Of a stretch of DNA of 64,000 bases, positions 48,216-60,560 are shown one piece after another. This DNA comes from Talpa occidentalis (lineage: Eukaryota; Chordata; Mammalia; Eulipotyphla; Talpidae). The stretch's first letter is position 1. Every line of letters starts with the position of its first letter. The DNA is taken from the NCBI RefSeq assembly GCF_014898055.3, contig NW_026555331.1, positions 107,939,194 to 108,003,193 on the forward strand, in the 5' to 3' direction. The notes below the pieces were generated by a model, which worked only from the letters and a program-made list of their open reading frames with translations, did not search any database and had not been told where the DNA came from. The position numbers were made by a program, and so were the translations under genes.

Positions 48216-48959
48216 GTAAATCTAAAAGGTCCCAAGCTTCCCTTCTCAAACATTTATTTCTTCATTCAAACTGACTTATCAAACACACTTCATTACTGTT
48301 GTCCTAGAGGTTCACCAGAGAAAGCAGCAATAGCACTTGAATTATCCCCTTTATGGAAACTATGCAAACTATAAAACTGTACTTTTATATGCAAACTATA
48401 AAAATTAAAGGTTAAGATCTCTGTTAAGATCTCAGATCAACTTCAGAATCCATCATCATCATTTCTAGTTTATATCCTTCCCATGTTCTCTGAAAAAGAA
48501 AAGAATTCATCTCAGGTTTATCTTTATGACTCAAAGAGATGTTGTCCATAGTTCTGTTTTGACAATAACCTACAGAATTTAAAGAAGCAGAATAAATCAA
48601 GAAATTGTGCAATGCTACAAGAGGCTTGCCAAAAGAGTAGAGGTAAGTGTCGTGACAGGAGGGAGAAGAGAAAAAAGGGGTGAAAGAGAGAAAGCAGTGA
48701 GGGGCAGATAACACAGCATTTAGTATAAATAAATAAGGAATTGAGTTTAAAAACAGGATTTCACATTTAATGACTTTCACCCAACCGCGTAGAGCGACTG
48801 AGGTTTAAAAATTGTGTAAATGTTAATAAGAGGGATTTTTCAAAGCAATGAACACTGATTACATGCACCAATACATCTGAAAGAGCAAAAGGCACAGAAT
48901 TTGCCATTGCACTTGTGCCTTTTAAAACTGTGCCTTAATAAACACAAAACACAATAATA
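48216..48959. other. Unassigned sequence
   Basis: Short internal duplications occur at 48363-48432 (ATGCAAACTATAAAA, then GTTAAGATCTC, each twice). The 118-codon minus frame at 48424-48780 has no domain. Confidence 0.5.
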
Positions 48960-49200
48960 GGCCTTATTTCACTGCAGCATAACACCACAGTAAAGAACTG
49001 GAAACAATCTAAATCCCTATTGTCAGGAGATCAGCCCAATTAATTATGATTTAGCCACATTATAAATATTTTTAAAAGAAGTAGTTTTTTTATGAGCAGA
49101 GAGAAAAAGCTCTATGCTGTAAGTATGTATAAAGGCACTTTTCAGAAAAATACATACTATATAAAATACACACATTCCAAGCTAGTAACTGTTATGACAT
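48960..49200 (+). mobile_element. Old L1 ORF2 end fragment
   Basis: 'gtaaagaactggaaacaatctaaatccctattgtcaggagatcagcccaattaattatgatt' follows the L1 ORF2 3' end. The trailing part is uncertain. Confidence 0.55.
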
Positions 49201-50264
49201 CCCAGGAGGAACCTAGGATAAGATGGCTGACGGGGCAAAGCAGGTGTCCCAGGCGACCGGGCACTTCAGCCTTCTCAATATTTTCATTTTTTATAGAAGG
49301 AGTAGATTCATATTTTACTTGATAGCAAAGAAGAGTTTTAGAACAACAGTGCACACATCAAATATGTTTACCCCCATATAAGATACAGCATATTGCACTC
49401 ACCTAAGAACAAAGCTTCTCCCACCTCTCACTATATCTGTGTATATATCTGAATATGTAGGTGCATCTCTGCATCAGAGAAATAATTTTAAATTTGTATT
49501 TTAAAAATTCAGATCTCTGTACGTTTTGTCATGTAAAACTAAACATATGCTTCTACTTATCTGTATATGAATCAGGATCTTGGTGATATTATGAAATGAA
49601 AATAAAATGGATAAATAAACTACATATGAGGTTGCTGCAACACTGCAAGTGTAATTCACATCTCCTCATTCTCCTTTGATGGACTCTACAATAAATGAGT
49701 AAAGAACGTATAATAAATCTGATTAAGAATTTATAAAAATAAATGCAAACTGCAGAAAATGCTATTGACACATGGAAGTAAGGACTACACTCCACCCTGT
49801 TGATGTTGCACTTGACCATGAGATTTATTTTAGCTGAAAGAATGTAAGTTGTGAAATACATTACAACCAGGCAAAAGCTCTAAAGGTGACCACCTGGTTT
49901 GTCTTTCTCTTGCTTTGTCTTTACCACAACAGGCACAACCCATGTAGTCTTTGAGCTATTTTACAAATCCATAAATTGCAGATCACTAAAATAATACAAA
50001 ATAATTCTTATCTATAGACGTGCAAATACATTATGACTGGTAGAAAATGAGTTGACTTTCCCCATTGAAAAAAGGTTTAGCCTCCATCTGCATTCCTAAT
50101 CTAGAAATGTTTCTGTTCTTTGGACTGTCATTTGAACTAGCTGCAACTTCTTACCAGTTTCCTCATTAATAATAGTTCAATAAATATTTAACTACTAATA
50201 AATATTTAACGGTTTATTTTATAAATGAGTTACAATTTTACCTTTTTTCAAAAATTCTCCTAAA
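49201..50264. other. Unassigned sequence
   Basis: A small AATAAATATTTAAC duplication lies at 50178-50211. Nothing else is recognised. Confidence 0.5.
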
Positions 50265-50425
50265 AATACTTAATATGTATTAGATACTTTATTATTTGAT
50301 CCTCCAAACTACCCCTTCTTCTACTCATGAGAAAATGCTGACACACAGAGATAAAATAACTTGCTTAAAGGCACACACTGTTTGACAGAAGAGCTGGGAG
50401 ACTTAAACTCAAGTGTAGATGAAAC
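50265..50425 (-). repeat. MIR
   Basis: Reversed MIR: 'catgagaaaatgctgacacacagagataaaataacttgcttaaaggcacacactg', 'gaagagctgggagacttaaactcaagtg'. Confidence 0.8.
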
Positions 50426-50499
50426 TTCTCCATAGTATCTTAAGGGTAACCATTCTGAGAAAGGATAGATTAATATGGGATTGGGGTATCATGAAATCA

Positions 50500-50640
50500 C
50501 AGAAATATCAAGGGCCAGTTCTTTTGTCATATGAGAGAACCAAGGTACAAGAGTATAAAGAGCTTGCCCATATCACATGAGGAGGGACCAGAACTCAAGG
50601 CTCCTGATATGCAGCTTAATGATCTTGGGTTTGAGGAGGA
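50500..50640 (-). repeat. MIR
   Basis: 'agagcttgcccatatcacatgaggagggaccagaactcaaggctcctgat' follows the reversed MIR order. Confidence 0.6.
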
Positions 50641-51520
50641 AGTCAAATTAACCAGACATTATCTGAGAGTCCCAGGGACTGGAATCCATAGGTTATTATT
50701 CCAGGAGCAGCACTGCTTAGTGGAAAAATGCCAAGAGGTTGTTAAATGAATTCTGTACTTTCCAAAGCTAGGTATGAGGCACATATCCCTTCACCTTTGG
50801 TCTTGTTGCTTCACCTGACACCAAACAAGATGGTGTGTAAGTTTACTTTCTAGGACCAAAGCTAAAGCATATTCAAAAGAGAAGATACATTTCCTCTTCA
50901 ACTGATCATGGTGGTGTGTTGAATTACAATCAAATGTTTACTGAAACCCAGGATGTCAATAGGTAGAAAGGCCATGAGGCTGTCCTTGAGGGAAGAGGCT
51001 GGATCAAAGGGGATATGAGGAGGATTTGAAAAAAAGCTATTTGCTATCATCCAATTGCTCAGCCTGTACCCCAAATCAGCAGGGACTTCACGCCAAGCCT
51101 ACGCTATTTTTTCTTGTTGGGAGTTGTGCCACTATCAAGAATTTCTCACACTCTGCCACCTGGGCATACCCTGTTCCTCACAACTCCAATGCAAAAGCAG
51201 TGAATCCCTTCTCTGCTGAGGGTGTGCACAGACAGCTGCTGACAGGAAACTGGACCCTTATTCCCAAAAGGCACATGTAAAATACAAGAGGAACATGGAA
51301 GGTAAGGTCATTAGACCGAAGGGTAAAGAGCAACTCTGCCAAGAAGGAATGATGATCCCGGAGTCTCTTGTTGTAAAATAAAATCTCCAGCCTACAACCA
51401 AACACCAGGTATAATGAAAATAACAGACAAAGCAGAGAATGCCCTTCCGGCCACTTCCACATCAACCTATGAGTCACAGTCTTCAAAGAAGGGCCAGAGA
51501 CAAGGAACATCAACATCACC
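50641..51520. other. Unassigned sequence
   Basis: Nothing recognised. Frames at 51026-51280 and 51178-51519 overlap on opposite strands. Confidence 0.5.
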
Positions 51521-51620
51521 CATAGAAAGCAGTCTCACCCAAACCCCGTGGATAAGAATCTGCATTTTAACAACACTCTCAAGTGATGACATGAAAGTTG
51601 GAGAAGCACTTTTTGTAAAG
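51521..51620 (+). mobile_element. hAT-Charlie MITE fragment (MER5/MER20-type)
   Basis: 'ataagaatctgcattttaacaacactctcaagtgatgacatgaaagttggagaagcac' matches the second half of a common hAT MITE. Confidence 0.6.
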
Positions 51621-53359
51621 TTCCCAGGAATAACACAGCAGCCAAGCACACTTCCATAATGAAGGCCTAAAAGTGTTCAGACCACAGAGATAAGCAAAGA
51701 CCATAAGCAAAGTCTATGAATTGGGAAACACAAGCACTATTACCAACACGGTTCATTGAGAAGGCAACGTCTCAAAACTCATCTTCAGCTGAGATGGGCT
51801 GCAACTCCAAGACCTTCCCATGGTGAACTGTGGACTGAATTCACAGGTAGCCACAGGCAAAAGGGGAAGCATGGACTCTCTTCTAGCCGCATCCCAGCAG
51901 AATCCAGCACTGGTTCCCAAAGCTGTCCTAGGATGCCTGCTGCTCTGTGGTAAATATGCTGTCTCTTTGTGACTCACCCATAGATGAATGGACTTGAAGG
52001 AAAAGGAGAAGTGAGCCATGAAATACAGTAAATTACAGCTTAATCTCCTCACCGTGGAATTCATTCACTGTTTTAATGAACTCACAGGCTGGAAATCAGG
52101 TTGAAGAACGTTAGCAGAGAGCATTTCATGCCACCCTGTGCATCAGCAAAGCTCAATTCCCTTCATTATTAAGGGGATAAATGTCCTTCTTTCAACCAGC
52201 ACTTTGGCAAAGGGGAAAAAAAGCAAAAACTTGCTTTCTATTACCACTGTTGTCCACTATGGAGTTCCAAAAATGCTGATTCTCAAGAACTTATTAGAAC
52301 AAGAAGTGTTTTCCAAGACACAGTCATCTCCTGTTGCCTTGTGCTTTCACCTGTACCCAAAGGCAGGCAGAGATGAAGGACCCTGACACTCTACCAGGTT
52401 TTCTTCCTGTGGGCTATTTCTTTTGACTTGATCCACACAGACATGAGAGGGGTACACAAATGACTTATTTCTAATTTAGGCTGGAGGAAAACCCAATCTC
52501 CGGGAAGGATATTGAAATACCCCTAGGGAAAAAAAAATATGGTACCTTGATTTACTAATACATTTAAGCTAGGTCCAGGTATTCAAATTTATCCAGAAAA
52601 GGACAGTTCATGCTCTTATCCTGGGTTCCCACTGATCACCATCAGTAATTTTCCAAGGATGGGTGATGCTTTTGGCATCAGCAGTTAATAAAATGAGTTC
52701 TGAGTTCTGTATCACAGCCAAATTTTTTACATTAACAAAATAGCACAGAATATGAAATACAGACTTAATCATTAGTGTTAAGATTAAAATTTTTATTTCA
52801 GTTGTGTGTGTGAAACAGAGTGTGTGAGTGCATGCACATGTGAATGTAAACATATACTAAGTCACAGTATAAAATGGGTTTCCTGCTGTGGCTCAGACTA
52901 AGCTGGAAGGCCACCTGATATGTTTCCTAGCACCTGGAAGTTGGCCCCTTACTGGAAAGAGGAGAATCATGGGAAGAAGACTGGAGAAATCTATTTCCTC
53001 CAAGAGCAGCCAAAAGCAGAAGGAGAAAATATTGTAATTAAGCCCTCTTGCAGCCTAACAGACGGGACTAAAGCTTCTAGATATCTCCCAAACTTTTTCA
53101 CATACCCCCAACAATTTTAACTCAATCAGAAGCCTCATCTTACCATAAATCTCATAAGAAAGAAAAGCTGATTTGTGCTATCAAAGATTTGAGCCTTATA
53201 CAGAGATGCCAGTTGGCCACATGAGCAGATCAAGAATAGGCTGAACAATCAGGAGAGCCTTTTTCTTCACTTAGGTCCTCGTTCTCTACCAAGATTATTT
53301 TTGCTTTCTCCCCCACTATGTTCATAATAGGCCCAAGTCATGTTCAGCTTGAAATGCAT
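51621..53359. other. Unassigned sequence
   Basis: No repeat or gene recognised. Short TG-rich stretch at 52801-52845. Confidence 0.5.
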
Positions 53360-53376
53360 AAGAAACTAAACAAAGG

Positions 53377-53637
53377 GGCCTCCCCTGCAGTTGAGCGCAA
53401 TGTTGTGAACCTGTCCACAACCTCTGCAGCGCAGGTTCGATCCCCAGCCAGGGAGATACCCACATGGTGTGCAGACCTCTTCTGACTCATCCACTGCTCC
53501 CCTCAGCAGTATATTTCAGTCAGTCTGCCTGTTCTGCTCCCCGCTCTGTCTCTGATGAATCCTCTCACCCTCCCACACATCTGGCCTATACCCTGGTTCC
53601 TGTATGCATAAACAAATAAATCTTTTTAAAAATAAAA
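53377..53637 (+). mobile_element. tRNA-derived SINE, subfamily B, A box deleted (copy 14)
   Basis: The head runs from GGGCCTCCCCTG straight to CAGTTGAGCG, so the A-box region is missing. The B box GGTTCGATCC is kept. The TSD AAGAAACTAAACAAAGG is perfect at 53360-53376 and 53638-53654. Confidence 0.93.
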
Positions 53638-53764
53638 AAGAAACTAAACAAAGGAATTAAGCAGATGTCCAAATCAACGCTGACAATGAGTTTAATACAA
53701 ACACCAAGTCCTAACCCCACTTTTAACTCCATACCCAATATTCCCAAAATCAAATAAAAAGGCT

Positions 53765-53985
53765 GAAGAGGATAGGCCTCATGAGCTTGGGCTCAAGCGC
53801 CAAACTATTCTCAATGAAACCAACCCCCCCACAGTTCTCTAATGTTGGGAAAGTTACTCATGTTCTCACCCACAAGATAGAGACAAAAACAATACCTACT
53901 TCAGAGACTGTAGGACAAATTAAATGAGAAAACTGTGGAAAGCACTTAGGCCAGTGCGAGGAACATAATGACTATCATGTATTAT
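53765..53985 (+). repeat. MIR
   Basis: Sense MIR: 'gggaaagttactcatgttctcacccacaagatagagac', 'acaatacctacttcagagactgtaggacaaattaaatgag', 'gaaagcacttaggccagtg'. Confidence 0.8.
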
Positions 53986-55170
53986 TATGCCCTATTACTG
54001 TTACCATCATAATTTTATTACTTTAAAGCAAAGTTTAATTTCTCCTCAGCCTGGCTTGCTTGTTTTGAGATCTATACCATTGGTATAGCCTTTAAAATAC
54101 AGAAAATGAAATGATTTTTTTATGTTCATTATATATGATTTATGTAACGCCAGGCCCCCAAATTATATAAATCTCCCAGGGAAATTCCATTTCCACTGGG
54201 AGAAAGAACACCATAATTCTTCTCCCTTTAAATGAGTTGCCAAAAAGCAGAAAAAACACGCATTTGAGAGTTTTTATTTCTGAAGACTTCAAGGGCTGGA
54301 AATTCCAACAGGATGAATCTGTGTCTGTTCTAATATATGGAGTACATTAGCAGAGAATAGTTCTTGCCTCTGATAGCAACAGACACCAGCTGCTGCTGAG
54401 AAAATGGGAAAAGCAAGTCCACGTTTCAGCTATAATGCACCTGGTCAATTGTGAAATCTGACTTGAAGGGAGAAAGATTTCATCTTGACCTCATTTGGTA
54501 ATGAGAAGGAAGGGAAGCTGAAGAAGGTGTTTTGCAGAGAAACAGCTCAGAGAATATTCAACCAACTTAGGCAGAGGAATAATGTTCTTTGAGTGCCAGG
54601 CAGCCTCATAGCTACCTACTATCAGTTTTTTTTTTAACAAGAATTTCTCCACTCCCACATAGTTTGTCTCAGAAATGACTTCTGCACCTACAAATGGTAT
54701 TCTTTTGTCAGAGAATCACATGCTCTCCCCCCACAAAAAAAAAACAACAACAACAAAAAAAAAAAAAACAGGAGAAAAGGAGACATCTAAGCCACAGATC
54801 AGCCACAATCACTGAACCACTTGCTCCAACATATTCATCCTATGGTTTACTTAGGGAAACAAAAAATGAGCAATAGCGTCTTTTCTATGAAGAAGATTAT
54901 GGGATACTCAGGGAGACAAGCAAGAGTCCAGTGTGATGAGTAACACTACAGGTCTGTATGGATCAGGAACCAGGGAGGTACAGAAAGGCCTTGCTGGGAA
55001 ACTACAGAAATTTGATGATTAAATTTAAAAAGATGAGAGGTTTAAAATCAATCAGTTTCATACTGAGAAATCAGAAAACTCAACCCAAAGTAAGCAGAAG
55101 GAAAGGAGTAAATATAAAAGCAAAAAAGCAAGAAAATACAAAACAATAAATAGAAAAAGATTTCAAAGAT
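53986..55170. other. Unassigned sequence
   Basis: An A-rich run with CAA repeats lies at 54736-54770. No gene recognised. Confidence 0.5.
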
Positions 55171-55186
55171 AAAATTTAGTTTATTT

Positions 55187-55442
55187 TATACTGGATGGTC
55201 TCACTCATAGCAGGAATCTAGAAAACTTAAATAAGGGACCAGGAAAATGAATAACTATAAGAAAGTGAAAATCAAAATCAACAAAAAACTATGAACCAGA
55301 GACACTTTTTGGGGGGTGGGGGGCGGGAGGGGAGGGATTGGGGTCAGAATGGGGAGGGTTGCAATTGTATAGGGAATATAAAAATAAAATTTATTATTTA
55401 AAAAATAAAATAAAATAAATTCATTTATGTTTAAAGTAAAAA
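55187..55442 (+). mobile_element. Young 5'-truncated L1 with an odd tail
   Basis: The end of ORF2 and a G-rich 3' UTR (G-runs at 55311-55336) end in an A-rich tail. The tail then holds about 18 non-A bases (TTCATTTATGTTTAAAGT, about 55419-55436) and a second A-run. The TSD AAAATTTAGTTTATTT is perfect at 55171-55186 and 55443-55458. Confidence 0.9.
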
Positions 55443-55714
55443 AAATTTAGTTTATTTAAAAAAAACTAGTAAATAAACAAGTAGCAAGATTGCACAATAA
55501 ATAATGAGAGAAAGCAGAAATTACAAAGGTCAGCAATGAAAGAAGGGATATCACTGCAGGTATTAAAGACATTAAAAAGATGGTAAGCAACATTATACCA
55601 ATTAATATCACAATGTAGATGAAATGAACAAATTTCTTCACAAACATAACTTACCAAGAATGACACAAGAAGAAACAGAAAATCATAATAGTCCTATACC
55701 TATTAAGGCAATGG

Positions 55715-55895
55715 TTATCCAAGTGGTATTCCTAATTAGCCACACGTTGGAAATTTTTGAAATGCAAATCCTCAAGCCCTAATCCAGACCTACAAAATTG
55801 GAGTTTGGGGTGTAGGGTCTCAGCAAATTGTGTTTTAACAGACCTTCCTGGAGATTCTGGTATTATTTGAGAACTCTTTGAATATCATCATCCCA
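55715..55895 (+). mobile_element. hAT-Charlie MITE (MER5/MER20-type)
   Basis: 'aatggttatccaagtggtattcc', 'gaaatgcaaatcctcaagccctaatccagacctac', 'gtctcagcaaattgtgttttaacagaccttcctggagattctgg', 'tttgagaactctttg': nearly complete. Confidence 0.75.
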
Positions 55896-56394
55896 CCACA
55901 ACCCCAGACCCAGAGAGCATCACTGATGAATTCTATCAAACATATGAGAAAGAAGTAATACAAATCTTACAAAAACTCAGAAAACATAGAAGGAACACTT
56001 CTCACCATTACTTTGACCCTCTATTCCCTTACTGAAGATAAGGGTGATTCTTCTGTCTGCCTTCTGGTTCTTGTTTTCCAGTGATTCCTGGTTTCTTTGG
56101 GTAAGCGATTCTGACAGACAAGACGTCCACAATGCCAGGTGACACACTGTATGTCCTCAACTAAAGAAAAGTTTTTTCTTCTCCTCTTTCCACTGCTTAC
56201 AGCCCTCAGAGGAGTGATTATCTACTTTTCTGTGTGGAAACTAACCAAAGCTCACAGCCATCCCACAAGGCTGCCCTAACTTACACTTGGATGCCAAACT
56301 TAATTCAATCCAGAGCAGGGGCTGGAACTCAGATAACAAAAGTGGTGGTAAAATCAACTACCTGCTCATGTTATTTCCTCTAAATAAACAGACA
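55896..56394. other. Unassigned sequence
   Basis: Nothing recognised. Confidence 0.5.
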
Positions 56395-56680
56395 TCCCCC
56401 CTTTCCACACTATTTTTTCTTACTCATCCTTTGTCTCAGCTCAGTTGTCATCTCCTGCAAGCCTTTTCTGAACCTGCAAAGCAAGCAGAGTGCCTCTCTT
56501 CTATGCCTCTGCACCTAACCAGAGAATTAATATTAAAATTCCCATCTCCTTCCATTATGCCATTAAATCCTTGAGAACAGAAAACACACTTTTCTTTTAA
56601 AATTTTTTCCTTCTGTCTCACAGTGCTTGACCTTCACACATAGGTGATACTTGGTAAATATGTAATGAAATGAAGTTTAG
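56395..56680 (+). repeat. L2 3' region
   Basis: Sense L2: 'ctcagctcagttgtcatctcctgcaagccttttctgaacc', 'aaatccttgagaacagaaaacacac', 'cacagtgcttgaccttcacacataggtgatacttggtaaatatgtaatgaaatgaa'. Confidence 0.8.
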
Positions 56681-56828
56681 GAATGGAGTTAGAAAAGTTG
56701 AAACTTACATCCATTTATATATACACACATATGCCTAACTTAATCTACACAATATTTTTGGTAGAAATCCTTTTCAAAAAATATATATTTTCAATTTGCT
56801 TTTCACACAACCTTTCGGTGGTATTCTT

Positions 56829-57089
56829 TTTTTTATAAAGATTTATTTATGCATACAAGAACTGGGGTACAGGCCAGAGACGAGGGGGGTGAGAGGAACC
56901 AGAGTGGGGAACAGAACAGGATGAGTGACTGAAATACACTGCTGAGGGGAGCAGCAGGCGAGACAGGAGCGGTCTGCTGCACCATGTGGGTCAACTCCCC
57001 AGCCGGCCGGGGAATCAAACTCATGCTGCAGTGGTTGCGCACAGCTTCATAGGTTGCGTCTTAACCCCTTGCGCCACCAGAGAGGCCCC
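56829..57089 (-). mobile_element. tRNA-derived SINE, subfamily B (copy 15)
   Basis: Reverse-oriented B-type SINE. The TSD TCGGTGGTATTCTT is perfect at 56815-56828 and 57090-57103. Confidence 0.93.
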
Positions 57090-57103
57090 TCGGTGGTATT
57101 CTT

Positions 57104-58231
57104 AATGCAAACCATGTGGACTGGCTTTCATTTTGCACATTTGACCTCCACTTTTAAATCTCTGGTGAGTATATTTGGTCCCTGCCCTCTGCTCCAGGCA
57201 TTGTAGGATCTCTTAAGAGTTTGAGTACAGGCAGCAGTAATGAACATATGACACGTAGTTTCATTGGCTGAAACAGTTGGATTCCTTCTTTTATGCTCTT
57301 TCTGCAGCTCTGTGTTTTATCACAGTTTTGTGGATCAATCTGGAAACACAGGCATCAGCTTTTCCACCTTTGCCCATAATTTGCTGGCACCATACCAACT
57401 ACTCCTCTGACAAATGAGATCCTGAAAAATTAATCTCCTGTATAAGCAGAATATATCCTTGAGGGAGGCCAAATTTGCAGAGAGTTTGCAAGATCTCACT
57501 CTTAATTATGATAAAGAATGGCATTCTATGGCCATTATTTTTTATTGGGAGGGACCAGTGTTATATAATGAGCTAATAATTATTAAAACACTTATACATC
57601 TAGAATCATATGTACATTATTTTCTGAAATCCTTATCAATAGCCCTACACATTAGGTACAATTAGTAGTCCATATCCTGAGAATATATATGCTTTTATAC
57701 CTGAAAAATCACAAAACTAGGGAAGTGTGGAAATGGAGATTTCAGTTTATGTCTCTCAGACAGCAAAATCCATACTCAGAACACCAAGATTATATTGTCC
57801 TGCTTATAGACTTCTGGTATGATTATGCCCCTGTAAAGCCCCACACAAACCAACTGCAGAAGTAAGTCACTGATATCAAGGAGGAGGAACAATCCATCCC
57901 ACCAATTTAAAGAGTAAAAGTACCCTTTAAATATGATACATTTTCTACATAAGAGACTAATTTAAGAAAAATTTCTTTCTCTTCAAAATAATGACGCTAA
58001 ATGAGAAGTGATTTAAGCTTTACAATGGCTTCATCAGAACCTCATCTGTCAAATCCCAAAATCATGCTCCTAGAACACATTTCTCAATAAAGAGAAATCA
58101 GCAGGGGGAAAAGGCAACTATAAATCAAATAGGTAAAAGTATGAAGTTAGTGTGAGCTAATGAGCATAAAACAGTCTTTTAATATTTTATTTTATATAAT
58201 TCTTACATCATTTTTCATTTTTGCACAATGT
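57104..58231. other. Unassigned sequence
   Basis: A weak MIR-like trace lies around 57570-57740. Otherwise nothing is recognised. Confidence 0.4.
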
Positions 58232-58918
58232 ATGCATTTTTATTTTGGTTATATACCCCATACAATTGCACCCTCCCCCCTTATTTTGACCCTAATCCTT
58301 CCTCTCCCCCCTCCCTGTAGTGTGTCTCTGGTTTATAGTTGCCTGTTGATTTTGATTTTGATTTTGTATTAATTAGTATTGTATTCTTTTTCCTGGTCCC
58401 TTATTTAGGTTTTCTCAATTCCTGCTATGAGTGAGACCATCCGGTATTTTTCTTTCTGACTTATTTCACTGAGCATGATCCCTTCTAGATCCAACCATGT
58501 TGCTGCAAACTGCATGTGTTTATCTTTTTTGATTGCTGAGTAATATTCCATTGTGTATATGTAGCACATCTTCTTGATCCAGTCACCTATTTTGGGGCAT
58601 TTGGGTTGTTTCCATAGCTTAGCTATTGTAAATAGTGCTGCTATAAACTTAAGGATGCAGGTGCCCTTTGGAATTAATGTTTCTGTGCCATTTGGGTAAA
58701 TACCTAGGAATGGATTTGCTGGATCATATGGAAGCTCTATCTTTAGTAGACTGAGGAATCTCCACACAGTTCTCCATAGTGGTTGGACCATTTTGCATCC
58801 CACCAGCAGTGCAGGAGAGTTCCTTTTTCTCCACAACCTCGCCAACATTTGTTGTTGCTAGTTTTTTTAATATGTGCTATTCTCACTGGTGTAAGATGGT
58901 ATCTCATTGTAGTTTTGT
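58232..58918 (-). mobile_element. 5'-truncated L1: ORF2 C-terminus and 3' UTR
   Basis: The minus frame at 58405-58848 (147 codons) includes the L1 ORF2 C-terminal hallmark MEYYSAIKKDK. The G-rich 3' UTR follows towards 58232. The element is truncated at about 58918 inside ORF2, so it lacks the endonuclease and reverse transcriptase and cannot move. No clean TSD found. Confidence 0.9.
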
Positions 58919-58926
58919 TCATGAGC

Positions 58927-59000
58927 CACCACCAACACCACTACTGCCTTCATCATCATCATCATCATCACATCACTGCCATCATCATCACCATCATTGC
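58927..59000 (+). repeat. (CAT)n/(CAC)-rich microsatellite
   Basis: CAT and CAC triplets, purest at 58951-58975. It abuts the 5' truncation point of the L1. Confidence 0.9.
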
Positions 59001-60099
59001 TATGTTATTACTATGTAACCTCATCCCCAAAGGGAACACCGAAGGAGTTAGGCTTCTGTTTACCCTCAAACAGGCACTGTTTGTACTACCAAGAGGGTTA
59101 ATCTCTTATCTTTTTCTCTTAGAAAAAATGGGGCATGGTGAGTAATAGTGATCAGGACATATGTTATTATTATTACCAATAAAGTACACTAGAATTAGTA
59201 AAATCATCAAAAAATCATGGTAAAATTACTTGGAATTATGAAGTTGGCATAACAGCAGAAGGATAATGCCTCTTCTCACAACCTATATGGCACATATCAG
59301 GCTCTTTTGTTAAAGGATTTCATTGCTATGCTACCTCTAAGAAATTCTTTATTATGACCTAAATAATAATATGTGTTAAAGATTAAGGAACTGATGATAG
59401 GAAACTGAAAAGTCAACCCATAAGCCCTCCATTTGCATTTATACCAGAGGACAACCAGACACCCAGGCAACTCTACAGCCTAGTAACAAAGAAATTCACA
59501 GTCTCACAGCAGAGACTTACCCTGTGACTCTAGATATAGCTGTGCTTTCAGAGGCCTGGTTTTGGTGACAATACTTCTATCACTTTCAAGGAACAGTTCT
59601 GTTGTCGTGGAGTACTAAGTAGGAATCAATTGAAATTTATATTGGGCTTTGCTTTGTAGCTACCAGTTTTAGCTAAAATTACTATCATAATTTACTTTGT
59701 GCATGCTCATATGTAAGGAGTAGGACTTTATTTCCTATTAATTGATTTATTGTCTCCTATACAACAATATGAAATAATACCAAACTGCTTCATTTAAGAT
59801 TTATGATTTTATGTCTTTTCCAGGGCAGTAGAATAAAACAGCATGTAAAAGTTAATATTATCTCAATGTATACTGCATTTACATAAATTGAACAGCATTC
59901 TCCCTTTAAAACAACTTTAAAAATCTTTCAATACATGATTAAAAGTACTTTTTAAAATTTTTCCTCATAAAACTTAAATACATCTACTACACCTGTAAAA
60001 CTTCATCTTTCAGCTATACAAATTATGAAACAGAATCCATAAATCTGCTACATAGGTAATGAATCATAGGTCAAAATAGAAACATTCATAAAAATAATT
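59001..60099. other. Unassigned AT-rich sequence
   Basis: Nothing recognised. Confidence 0.5.
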
Positions 60100-60560
60100 G
60101 CTAAAATACTCTGCACTTACTAACAGCTAGGAAGTACACTTCATGCTTTCAAAAGTCATCTCTTTTAACCCTTGCAACAACTATATGAGGTAAAAAACTA
60201 TGATTATTCCCCTTTGTACAGGTGAAGAAAATGAGTCTTAAAGTAAGGTTTGTCCAGCTCAAGACTGCACATTTCGACTGGACAATTCTTTGTTATGGTG
60301 GAGATGTACTGTGCACTGTAGAATGTTTTGCAGCATCTTTGGCCTCTACATCTTAGATGTCAAGAATTTACTCCCACACCCAGATGTGACAATGCCAAAT
60401 GTCTCCAGACATTGCCAAATGTCCTCTGGGGGAACATCACCACACATGAGAATCACTGGCTTAAAGAAATGAAGTCATTTATTCAAGTGCATACACTCAG
60501 TATTTAGTAGAGCAGGGATAAGAAAGCAAGCATTGAGTCTACAACACATGCTTATCATCC
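60100..60560 (-). repeat. MIR split by a MER5A
   Basis: The left arm (60100-60243) has 'tgctttcaaaagtcatctcttttaacccttgcaacaac' and 'aggtgaagaaaatgag'. The right arm (60459-60560) has 'gaaatgaagtcatttattcaagtgcatacactcag'. Together they make a reversed MIR interrupted at 60244-60458. Confidence 0.8.
60244..60458 (-). mobile_element. MER5A (hAT-Charlie) nested in MIR
   Basis: 'ctgtgcactgtagaatgttttgcagcatctttggcctctac' and 'aatgtctccagacattgccaaatgtcctctgggggaacatc' are reversed MER5A. The probable 8-bp hAT TSD is TCTTAAAG (60236-60243) versus GCTTAAAG (60459-60466). Confidence 0.85.

Noticed and set aside
58405..58848. 147-codon minus-strand frame as a host gene
   Set aside because: It is the C-terminal part of L1 ORF2 in a truncated element.
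58951..58996. CRISPR-like or coding histidine repeat
   Set aside because: Simple CAT/CAC microsatellite; the His-rich frame is a by-product.
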